5,726 nt of DNA. Origin: Gemmatimonadaceae bacterium. Lineage in GTDB: Bacteria > Gemmatimonadota > Gemmatimonadetes > Gemmatimonadales > Gemmatimonadaceae. The notes under the pieces were generated by a model. It saw nothing but the letters and a program-made list of their open reading frames with translations, was not told where the DNA came from and did no database searches. Location of the stretch: positions 1 through 5,726 of the forward strand of contig JADGGM010000238.1 of NCBI GenBank assembly GCA_019689955.1, given 5' to 3'. Below are positions 1 to 5,726 of the stretch, piece after piece. Position 1 is the stretch's first letter; each line of letters begins with the position of its first letter. The translations under genes were made by a program, and so were the position numbers.

Positions 1-2965
1 CCGCCACGCCCAGCGGCCGGCGCGACTCGGCCCACGCGCCCGCCCCCAGCGCGATCGGGAGCGTCCCCATGAGCGCCGCCATCGTGGTCATCATGATCGG
101 GCGGAAGCGGACCGTGCACGCCTCCAGGATCGCCTCGTGCGCCGACTTCCCGTGCGTGCGCTCCGCCTCGATCGCGAAGTCGATCATCATGATCGCGTTC
201 TTTTTCACCAGCCCGATGAGCATGATGATCCCCACGAACGCGTAGACGCTGAGCTCCATGCGGAAGATGAACAGCGTCAGGAGCGCCCCGAACCCGGCAA
301 AGGGGAGCCCGGAGAGAATCGTCAGCGGGTGGACGAAGCTCTCGTACAGGATCCCGAGCACGATGTAGATCACCACGATCGCCAGCACGAGGAGCCAGAG
401 GAGCCCGCTCTGCGCCTGCTGGAACGCCTGCGCCGTGCCGGAGAAGCTGGTCGAGATGGTCGACGGCAGCACCTCCTGCGCGGCCCGCTGCACCCGCGCG
501 ACCGCGTCGCCGATCGCCACCCCGGGCGCGAGGTTGAACGACAGCGTGACCGACGGGAGCTGCCCCGAATGGTTGATCGTGCTCGGCCCCAGGTTGGAGG
601 TCACCTTGGCCACGGCGGCGAGCGGGACCAGGTCCCCGGTGCTCGAGTGGATGTAGAGCATGTTGAGCGCGGAGAGGTCGCGCTGGTACTGCGGCAACAG
701 CTCCATCACCACCCAGTACTGGTTGTTCGGCGTGTAGATCGTCGAGACCTGGCGCGAGCCGTAGGCGTTGTAGAGCGCCTGCTCGATCTGCCCCGCGGTG
801 ACGCCGAGCGCCGAGGCGCGGTCGCGGTCGATCTGGACGTTGACCTGCGGGTTCTTGATCTGCAGGTCGCTCGTCACATCCTGGAGCCCGGGGATCTGGC
901 GCATCCGCGCCAGGAGCTTCTCGGCAGCCGGGTAGAGCGTCGCGATGTCCGGGCTCTGCAGGGTGAATTGGTAGAGGCTCTTCGAGACTCGCCCGCCGAT
1001 GTTGATCGCCGGCGGATTCTGCAGGTACACGCGGATCCCGGGCACGGTTGCCAGCTTCCGCCCGAGCTCCTGGATCACCTCGTCCGCGCTCAGCTTCCGC
1101 TCGGAGCGCGGCTTGAGGTGCATGAAGATGCGCCCCTGGTTGACCGTGGTGTTCCGCCCCCCGGCGCCGACGGAGGACATGAAGTCCTGGACGTTCGGGT
1201 CCGCCTGCACGATCGCGGCGACCCGCTGCTGGTGCTCGACCATGGTCGCGAACGAGGCCCCTTCGGCCATCTCCGTGGAGCCGGAGATGCGCCCCGTGTC
1301 CTCGCTCGGGATGAACCCTTTGGGGATGATGACCGCGAGCCCCATGGTGGCGACCAGGATGAGCACCGAGAACGCGAGCGTGCCGCGGCGGCGCTGCATG
1401 ACCCATTCGAGGCTCCGCCGGTAGGCGTCGAGCGAGCGCTGGAAGGCGCGCTCGGTCGCCTGGTAGAACCGCCCGTGCTGCTCGCCGCCGTGGGACCGGA
1501 GGAAGCGGCTGCACAGCATCGGGGTGAGGGTGAGCGAGACCACCCCGGAGACCAGGATCGCCACCCCGATCGTGACCGCGAACTCGTGGAAGAGCCGGCC
1601 GATCAACCCGCCGAGGAAGAGGATCGGGATGAACACCGCCACGAGCGACAGCGTCATCGACAGGATCGTGAAGCCGATCTCGCGCGACCCGTTGAGCGCG
1701 GCGCGGAGCGGGGGCTCGCCGTGCTCCATGTGGCGCACGATGTTCTCGAGCATCACGATCGCGTCGTCGACCACGAAGCCCACCGAGAGGGTGAGCGCCA
1801 TGAGCGACAGGTTGTCGAGGCTGTACCCGAGCAGGTACATCACCGCGAACGTCCCGACGAGCGACATCGGGAGCGCGAGGCTCGGGATGACGGTGGCCGA
1901 GAGGTTCCGCAGGAAGATGAAGATCACCATCACCACCAGACAGAGGGTGAGGAAGAGGGTGAACTTCACGTCCTGGACGGACTCCTGAATCGACGCCGAG
2001 CGGTCGTAGAGGGTGTTGACCTTCACCGTCGGCGGGAACTGCGCCTCCATCTGCGCCATGGCCTCGCGCACCGCTTTGGCGACGGCCACGGTGTTCGTCC
2101 CCGGCTGCCGCTGCACGGCGAGCACGATGGCGGGGGTGCCGGAGTACCAGCTCGCCTGACGGCTGTCCTGCACGTCATCGAGCACCTGCCCCAGATCGCC
2201 GAGGCGGACCGGCGCCCCGTTGCGATAGGCGACGATGAGCGGGCGGTACGCCTTGGCGTCGTTGAGCTGCCCGTTCGCCTGGACCGTATAGGCCTTGTTC
2301 GTCCCCCAGAGCACGCCCGTGGGGAGGTTCACGTTCCCGCTCGTGACCGCGTTGGCGACCTCGTCGATCCCGATCTTGCGGGAGGCGAGCGCTTGCGGGT
2401 CGAGCTGGATGCGCACGGCGTACTTCCGCGAGCCGTACACCTGCACCTGCGCCACCCCGGCCACGGTCGAGATGCGCTGCGCCAGGAACGTCTCCGCATA
2501 CTCATCGAGCTGCGGGAGCGGCATGGTGGAGGTGGTCAGCGCGAAGTACAGGATCGGCGAGGCCGATGGGTCGACCTTCTGGTACGACGGCGGGATGATC
2601 CCGTCGGGGAGCTGGTTGAGCGTCTTGGAGATCGCCGCCTGCACGTCCTGCGCGGCGGCGTCGATGTCCCGGTTCAGGTCGAACTGGAGGGTGATGTTCG
2701 TCGACCCCTGGCTGCTCGTGGAGGACATCTGGTCCACGCCGGCGATCGTGGAGAACTGCTTCTCCAGCGGGGTCGCGACCGCGGCGGCCATGGTCTCCGG
2801 GCTCGCGCCGGGGAGGCTCGCGCTCACCGAGATCGTCGGGTAGTCGACCGTCGGCAGGTCGCTCACCGGGAGCAGGCGGTAGGCGACGATCCCGAAGATG
2901 AGGATGCCCACCATGACGAGGGTCGTCATGACGGGGCGGCGGATGAAGAGCTCGGAGATGTTCAT
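1..2965 (-). CDS. RND multidrug efflux pump, inner-membrane permease (MdtB/MdtC/AcrB type), 3' end cut by window edge
   Basis: This is the proton-driven inner-membrane subunit of a tripartite efflux pump (HAE1 family of RND transporters). It begins MNISELFIRRPVMTTL, and 988 codons run without a stop to the left edge. Family members are about 1,030-1,050 residues, so only TM12 and the tail are missing. The layout is the RND duplication: TM1 about 12-31, periplasmic porter loop about 32-334, TM2-TM6 about 335-490, TM7 about 528-548, second porter loop about 549-852, then TM8-TM11. The proton-relay residues are present: D400 and D401 in TM4 (FVVDDAIVMLEN; AcrB D407/D408), K922 in GLVKKNAIMMIDFA (AcrB K940), and R953 and T960 in VRFRPIMMTT (AcrB R971/T978). 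The wording around TM5 (IGFTILSMTLSLVAVF) and TM10 resembles MdtB/MdtC/MuxB more than AcrB. No metal-pump signature was noticed. The start ATG lies 4 bp after the adaptor stop and has a good ribosome binding site. Substrates are unknown. The family assignment is near certain; the MdtB/C subgroup is inferred from remembered motifs. Confidence 0.97.
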   Translation of the reverse strand, partial: MNISELFIRRPVMTTLVMVGILIFGIVAYRLLPVSDLPTVDYPTISVSASLPGASPETMAAAVATPLEKQFSTIAGVDQMSSTSSQGSTNITLQFDLNRDIDAAAQDVQAAISKTLNQLPDGIIPPSYQKVDPSASPILYFALTTSTMPLPQLDEYAETFLAQRISTVAGVAQVQVYGSRKYAVRIQLDPQALASRKIGIDEVANAVTSGNVNLPTGVLWGTNKAYTVQANGQLNDAKAYRPLIVAYRNGAPVRLGDLGQVLDDVQDSRQASWYSGTPAIVLAVQRQPGTNTVAVAKAVREAMAQMEAQFPPTVKVNTLYDRSASIQESVQDVKFTLFLTLCLVVMVIFIFLRNLSATVIPSLALPMSLVGTFAVMYLLGYSLDNLSLMALTLSVGFVVDDAIVMLENIVRHMEHGEPPLRAALNGSREIGFTILSMTLSLVAVFIPILFLGGLIGRLFHEFAVTIGVAILVSGVVSLTLTPMLCSRFLRSHGGEQHGRFYQATERAFQRSLDAYRRSLEWVMQRRRGTLAFSVLILVATMGLAVIIPKGFIPSEDTGRISGSTEMAEGASFATMVEHQQRVAAIVQADPNVQDFMSSVGAGGRNTTVNQGRIFMHLKPRSERKLSADEVIQELGRKLATVPGIRVYLQNPPAINIGGRVSKSLYQFTLQSPDIATLYPAAEKLLARMRQIPGLQDVTSDLQIKNPQVNVQIDRDRASALGVTAGQIEQALYNAYGSRQVSTIYTPNNQYWVVMELLPQYQRDLSALNMLYIHSSTGDLVPLAAVAKVTSNLGPSTINHSGQLPSVTLSFNLAPGVAIGDAVARVQRAAQEVLPSTISTSFSGTAQAFQQAQSGLLWLLVLAIVVIYIVLGILYESFVHPLTILSGLPFAGFGALLTLFIFRMELSVYAFVGIIMLIGLVKKNAIMMIDFAIEAERTHGKSAHEAILEACTVRFRPIMMTTMAALMGTLPIALGAGAWAESRRPLGVA

Positions 2966-2969
2966 ACGG

Positions 2970-4136
2970 CTAGCTCCCCGACTGGGACAGGTCGCCTCCC
3001 GGCGCGCCCTTGATCTGGACCTTGGAGCCGTTGGTGAGGCGAAGTTGGCCGTCGGTCACGACGGTTTCGCCGCCGGACAGCCCTTTGCCGATGATCGCGA
3101 GATCGCCGACCGTGCGATCGACCGTCACATCGCGCATGGTCGCCGTGCCGTTCTGATCGATGACGAAGACGTACGTCCCCTGCTGGCTCTGGACCACGGC
3201 CGGCGCGGGGGCGATGACGGCGTTCTGCTGCATGTAGAGCTGGAGCGCGACGTTCACGAACTCGCCGGGCCAGAGCGCGCCGTCGGTGTTGGCGAATCGC
3301 CCCTTGAGGAGAATGGTTCCCGTGGCGGTGTCGACGGCGTTGTCGATGAACGACAGCACGCCCGCGCTCGGCTTCCCCTCCCCGCTCGCGGCCTGCGCGT
3401 GGATGGGGAGGGAGTCCGCTCCGTACTTGCGGATGAGGGGGAGGTGCGTGGCCGGCACGGCGAACCGGACGAGGATGGGGCGGATCTGGTTGATGACGAC
3501 CAGCGTCTGCCCGTTGGCCCGGACCAGGTTCCCCTCCTTCACGAGCAGTGCGCCGGCGCGTCCGCTGATGGGGGCGCGGATGGTCGCGTACTCGAGGTTG
3601 AGCCGTGCGGTCTCGACCGCCCCCTGGTCCGCGCTCACCATCGCGCGCAGCGACGCGGCGGTGGCGCGCACCTGGTCGTACTGCTGCGGGGTCACGTAGT
3701 CCTTCTCGACGAGCGCGGCGTAGCGCTGCACGTCCTGCTCGGCCGTGGCGAGCTGCGCGCTGTCCTTGGCCAGCGCGCCCTGGGCCTGCTTGAGCGCGGC
3801 TTCGAAGGGGCGGGGGTCGATCTGGAACAGCACCTGCCCGCGCTGGACCTCGTCCCCCTCCTTGAACGCCACGCGCATGAGCACCCCGCCGACCTGCGAC
3901 GAGACGGCGACGGTCTGCATCGGCTCCACGGTGCCATTGGCGTCGATCTCGTACGGGATCGCGCGGCGCTCCACGTGCCCGACGGCCACCGGGACCGGCG
4001 GGGGCGCTTGCGGGTGCGGGTCGCGACACGCCGCGCCGAGGAGGAGCGCGAGCGCCGCGGCAGAGGCGAACGTCGGACGGGGCACGCGTTGGACTCGCGG
4101 CGTGGCGCGCGGGGACCGGAATATCATTCTCTGCAT
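2970..4136 (-). CDS. RND efflux periplasmic adaptor (membrane fusion protein), MdtA/AcrA type, probable lipoprotein
   Basis: This 388-residue adaptor links the inner-membrane pump to the outer-membrane channel. After a basic N-terminus and hydrophobic stretch, LLLGAAC ends at C37 and fits the broad lipobox pattern, although G rather than L sits at -3. This suggests lipid anchoring in the inner membrane. Domains in order: first lipoyl half about 75-106 (SSQVGGVLMRVAFKEGDEV, then GQVLFQIDP), helical hairpin about 110-184 (QAQGALAKDSAQLATAEQDV and the returning helix), second lipoyl half from about 185 (YATIRAPISGRAG), beta-barrel (PILVRFAVP; TGTILLKGRF; LWPGEFVNV), and a membrane-proximal domain to the C-terminus (GLSGGETVVTDGQLRLTNG). 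The LWPGEFVN and AQGALAKD motifs match MdtA-like adaptors. The ATG at 4136 was chosen because it starts 8 bp after the channel stop and precedes the signal peptide. An in-frame start at 4247 would overlap the channel gene by about 100 bp and add an arginine-rich non-signal extension. ATG 4127 and GTG 4085 are other possible starts. Confidence 0.95.
   Translation of the reverse strand: MQRMIFRSPRATPRVQRVPRPTFASAAALALLLGAACRDPHPQAPPPVPVAVGHVERRAIPYEIDANGTVEPMQTVAVSSQVGGVLMRVAFKEGDEVQRGQVLFQIDPRPFEAALKQAQGALAKDSAQLATAEQDVQRYAALVEKDYVTPQQYDQVRATAASLRAMVSADQGAVETARLNLEYATIRAPISGRAGALLVKEGNLVRANGQTLVVINQIRPILVRFAVPATHLPLIRKYGADSLPIHAQAASGEGKPSAGVLSFIDNAVDTATGTILLKGRFANTDGALWPGEFVNVALQLYMQQNAVIAPAPAVVQSQQGTYVFVIDQNGTATMRDVTVDRTVGDLAIIGKGLSGGETVVTDGQLRLTNGSKVQIKGAPGGDLSQSGS
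2974..2979 (-). promoter_or_regulatory. Ribosome binding site of the pump gene
   Basis: GGGGAG on the minus strand lies 8 nt before the pump ATG (2965), inside the last codons of the adaptor gene. It is the clearest Shine-Dalgarno sequence in the window. It fixes the pump start and suggests translation is coupled to the adaptor, whose TAG (2970-2972) lies between this site and the ATG. Confidence 0.75.
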
Positions 4137-4143
4137 GGCATGT

Positions 4144-4149
4144 CTTACC
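4144..4149 (-). promoter_or_regulatory. Weak ribosome binding site of the adaptor gene
   Basis: GGTAAG on the minus strand overlaps the TAA stop of the channel gene and lies 7 nt before ATG 4136. The match to the Shine-Dalgarno consensus is poor, but the spacing is right. The overlap with the preceding stop suggests reinitiation by ribosomes finishing the channel gene. It is the only candidate near the adaptor start and mildly supports 4136. Confidence 0.35.
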
Positions 4150-5623
4150 GAGTCGAATCCGGCGCGAGCCGGAGCGGGTTGCCGCCGTGGGTGTCGAGCA
4201 CTCCGACGTCGTGGGCGAGCTGGCTCAGCGACGTGGCCCATACCCACCTCGCCTGCACTTGTTGGGCGCGCGCGCTCGCCAGCGCGGCTTGTGCCGTGAG
4301 GAGGTCGAGGACGGTCCCCACACCAGCCCGGTAGCGCCCAAGCGCGACCTGCTCCGACTGCTGCGCGCTGGCCAGCAGGTCGTCGGCCGTGCGGACCCGG
4401 CGGGTCGCGGTCTGGAGGGCGTAGTACGAGCTGAACACCTGGAAGACGACCTGCTGCTGGAGCGCATCGAGGCGCGCCTTCGCGGCCTCGGCCTGCGCTT
4501 CCGCCTGTACTTGATCGTATGCTCGGGAGAACCCGGCGAACAGAGGGATCCTGAGGCCGAGCGTGATCGTGTAGTTGTTCCCCCCGTTGGGGAGCCGCGA
4601 CGTGTACGTACGCCCTCCCGTTCCGTTGAGCGCCAGCGACGGGAGCCGCGCGGCGCGCACCTCGCGGACGCGCTGGCGCGCCTGCTCGAACTCCGCCTGC
4701 GCGGCCGCGAGGTCGGGGCGGGCGGAGAGCGCCTGCGCGATCAACACGTCGACGCTGTCCGCAAGGTTCGCCACCGGGATCTCGGCCGCCGGGGCCTCCA
4801 CGTCGTAGGGGACGTTGGCCGGCAGCCCCATCGACACGGCGAGCGCGCCGCGCGTGGTCTGGAGCGTCCCCTCGACGCTTTCGAGATCGAGCTGGGCCTG
4901 CGAGAGCGCGGTCTTGGCTTGCAGCTCATCGGCGATCGTGGCGAGCCCCACGCGGTGGCGTTCCTGCGCGGCCGCGTAGTTCCGCTCCGCCTCGGCCACC
5001 GTCGCCCGCTGCGCCTCCGCGAGCGCCTTGGTCGCCATGTAGTCGAAGTACGCGCTCTCCACCTGGAGCACGACGCTCTGGATCGTCGCGTTGTGCGTCC
5101 AGTCGGCGGCGAGGAGCGCCTGCTTGGCCCCGTTCACCGCCCCCGATCGCCCCCCGAAGTCGAGCAGGAGGAAGGAGAGCGTCGCGCTCGGTCCGTACGT
5201 CGTCTGCTCCACCGCCTGCCGCCCCTGCGTCGCCACCGTCTTGAGGCGCGTCGCGTTCACGTCCGCGTCGATGGTCGGGTAGTACGCCCCTCGCTGCGAG
5301 CCGTATGCGGCCGCGGCCGCGCGCGCGTTCTCCCACGAGATGCGCGTCGTCGGGTTGTTGCGGAGCGCCACGTCGAGGACGTCGGCGAGCGTCAGGTGCT
5401 GGACGCGCTTGGCGATGTCGGCGGGGAGCGCCGGTGGCGGCGCTACCGGGAGCGGCGCGCGAGCGGGCGCTTGCGGCGGCGTCCACGGCGCGCTGGGCGC
5501 GGGGGACGTCCCGGAGACGCCATTGACGGAAGGTGTATGCACACAGCCGACGAGCACGACCACGAGCCCGGCGGCGACGTAGCTGGCCATGCGCCGCGGG
5601 GCGCGAACGGTCAAACGTGTCAC
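4145..5623 (-). CDS. TolC/NodT-family outer-membrane efflux channel, probable lipoprotein
   Basis: This is the outer-membrane exit duct of the pump, expected to form a trimeric beta-barrel with a long periplasmic helical tunnel. From the start used here it has 492 residues, close to the usual 450-500. The N-terminus is basic (RAPRR), then hydrophobic, and ends in LVGC, a clear lipobox with C27 as the lipid-attached residue, as in NodT-type channels. An unusually proline/alanine-rich spacer follows (about 28-72). Two tandem outer-membrane-efflux repeats then follow: one from about 77 (LTLADVLDVALRNNP) to about 260, the second from about 302 (RPDLAAAQAEFEQARQRV) to about 480. The second contains the strand motif YTITLGLRIPLFAGFSRA and the helix motif GRYRAGVGTVLDLLTAQAAL. 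The start is unsettled. The frame is open upstream to a GTG at 5647 (500 aa); GTG 5623, TTG 5614 and ATG 5590 are alternatives, none with a good ribosome binding site. GTG 5623 gives the most natural signal peptide, whereas ATG 5590 would lose the positive n-region. It is first in the operon, with the adaptor 8 bp after its TAA. Confidence 0.94.
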   Translation of the reverse strand: MTRLTVRAPRRMASYVAAGLVVVLVGCVHTPSVNGVSGTSPAPSAPWTPPQAPARAPLPVAPPPALPADIAKRVQHLTLADVLDVALRNNPTTRISWENARAAAAAYGSQRGAYYPTIDADVNATRLKTVATQGRQAVEQTTYGPSATLSFLLLDFGGRSGAVNGAKQALLAADWTHNATIQSVVLQVESAYFDYMATKALAEAQRATVAEAERNYAAAQERHRVGLATIADELQAKTALSQAQLDLESVEGTLQTTRGALAVSMGLPANVPYDVEAPAAEIPVANLADSVDVLIAQALSARPDLAAAQAEFEQARQRVREVRAARLPSLALNGTGGRTYTSRLPNGGNNYTITLGLRIPLFAGFSRAYDQVQAEAQAEAAKARLDALQQQVVFQVFSSYYALQTATRRVRTADDLLASAQQSEQVALGRYRAGVGTVLDLLTAQAALASARAQQVQARWVWATSLSQLAHDVGVLDTHGGNPLRLAPDSTR

Positions 5624-5655
5624 GTTGTCAGTACGTACGAGGGCCACGCGATGTT

Positions 5656-5680
5656 GTAATTTGACGAAGTGTCAAAATAC
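5656..5680. promoter_or_regulatory. 25-bp inverted repeat upstream of the operon, probable operator overlapping its promoter
   Basis: On the plus strand, GTAATTTGAC, a 5-nt centre (GAAGT), then GTCAAAATAC form two 10-bp arms that pair at 9 of 10 positions; the only mismatch is 5659/5677. The element sits in a short AT-rich patch within otherwise GC-rich DNA, just upstream of the channel gene. Its size and symmetry are typical of sites bound by dimeric repressors such as TetR or MarR proteins, which often control RND operons; this is inference, because no regulator gene is visible. The minus strand carries TTGACA at 5670-5675, a perfect sigma-70 -35 hexamer inside the repeat, but no convincing -10 lies 16-18 bp downstream (ATCGCG at 17). 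The repeat is too AT-rich, and lacks a T-tract, to be a normal intrinsic terminator. Confidence 0.55.
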
Positions 5681-5726
5681 CGTCATGGCGCAGCCCGTGT
5701 TCCCCGTGGGCGGCGCGGTCGGGGCG
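5681..5726. other. Unassigned right edge of window
   Basis: These bases are GC-rich and could belong to a neighbouring gene in either direction. On the plus strand, an ATG at 5685 opens a 14-codon frame to the edge (MAQPVFPVGG...), without a visible ribosome binding site. On the minus strand, one frame ends in RPRGTRAAP with a TGA at 5683-5685, and another ends at a TGA at 5672-5674, so either could be the 3' end of an upstream co-directional gene. None is long enough to recognise. Confidence 0.3.

Noticed and set aside
137..3013. Long plus-strand open frame as a gene
   Set aside because: It lies exactly codon-aligned and antisense to the pump gene, whose protein has strong family motifs throughout. 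Its product is low-complexity and charged with no recognisable domain.
2962..4029. 355-codon minus-strand frame overlapping the adaptor
   Set aside because: It is an out-of-frame shadow of the adaptor gene, with a product dominated by Arg, Ala, Gly and Pro.
4137..4247. Adaptor gene starting at ATG 4247 (425 aa)
   Set aside because: It would overlap the channel gene by about 100 bp and add an Arg/Pro-rich stretch before a signal peptide that must be near the N-terminus.
2898..4334. 478-codon plus-strand open frame as a gene
   Set aside because: It is an antisense shadow of the adaptor gene, crosses two gene boundaries and has no recognisable motif.
5610..5615. Extra GTCAAA half-site matching the inverted-repeat arms
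   Set aside because: Only 6 bp match, it has no paired arm, and it lies within the probable coding start of the channel gene.
5631..5638. GTACGTAC palindrome as a second operator
   Set aside because: At 8 bp it is too short to be meaningful. A similar TGTACGTACG stretch occurs inside the channel coding sequence near 4602-4611, suggesting chance.
4187..5659. 490-codon plus-strand open frame as a gene
   Set aside because: It is an antisense shadow of the channel gene, in the reverse-complement codon frame, with an Arg/Leu/Gly-rich composition and no domain.
5656..5680. Intrinsic terminator of an upstream gene
   Set aside because: The hairpin stem is AT-rich with a mismatch, and no T-tract follows on either strand.
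1..5726. tRNA or rRNA genes, CRISPR arrays, insertion sequences
   Set aside because: Almost all of the window is accounted for by three contiguous coding genes. No repeats with regular spacing, transposase motifs or structured-RNA signatures were seen.

Overview
The window carries a tripartite RND (resistance-nodulation-division) drug-efflux operon on the minus strand. Three genes read right to left: a TolC/NodT-type outer-membrane channel, an MdtA/AcrA-type periplasmic adaptor, and an MdtB/MdtC/AcrB-type inner-membrane pump. The pump is cut off by the left edge. The DNA is strongly GC-rich with G/C-ending codons, and the three parts together require a cell with an outer membrane. The phylum cannot be fixed from the sequence; a GC-rich Gram-negative such as a Gemmatimonadota or Proteobacteria member is a guess.

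Layout: positions 1-2965 hold the pump, 988 codons visible and missing only its C-terminal end (TM12 and tail). Positions 2970-4136 hold the adaptor, a probable lipoprotein. Positions about 4145-5623 hold the outer-membrane channel, also a probable lipoprotein, with a proline/alanine-rich spacer after its lipid-attachment cysteine. The gaps are 8 bp (channel to adaptor) and 4 bp (adaptor to pump), so one transcript is expected. The only real intergenic DNA is at the right end. It is an AT-rich island around a 25-bp near-perfect inverted repeat (5656-5680), a good candidate operator/promoter region for the operon. The last ~46 bases cannot be assigned.

How they work together: the pump takes substrates from the periplasm or inner-membrane outer leaflet using the proton gradient, and its charged relay residues (D400, D401, K922, R953, T960) are all present. 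The adaptor joins the pump to the channel through its helical hairpin, and the channel releases substrate outside. Substrates cannot be deduced.

No undescribed system is apparent. The points most worth a second look are the operator-like inverted repeat, the channel-first gene order with an MdtB/C-like pump (a second pump gene may follow beyond the left edge), and the unresolved start of the channel gene. Very long plus-strand open frames opposite all three genes are explained by codon bias.
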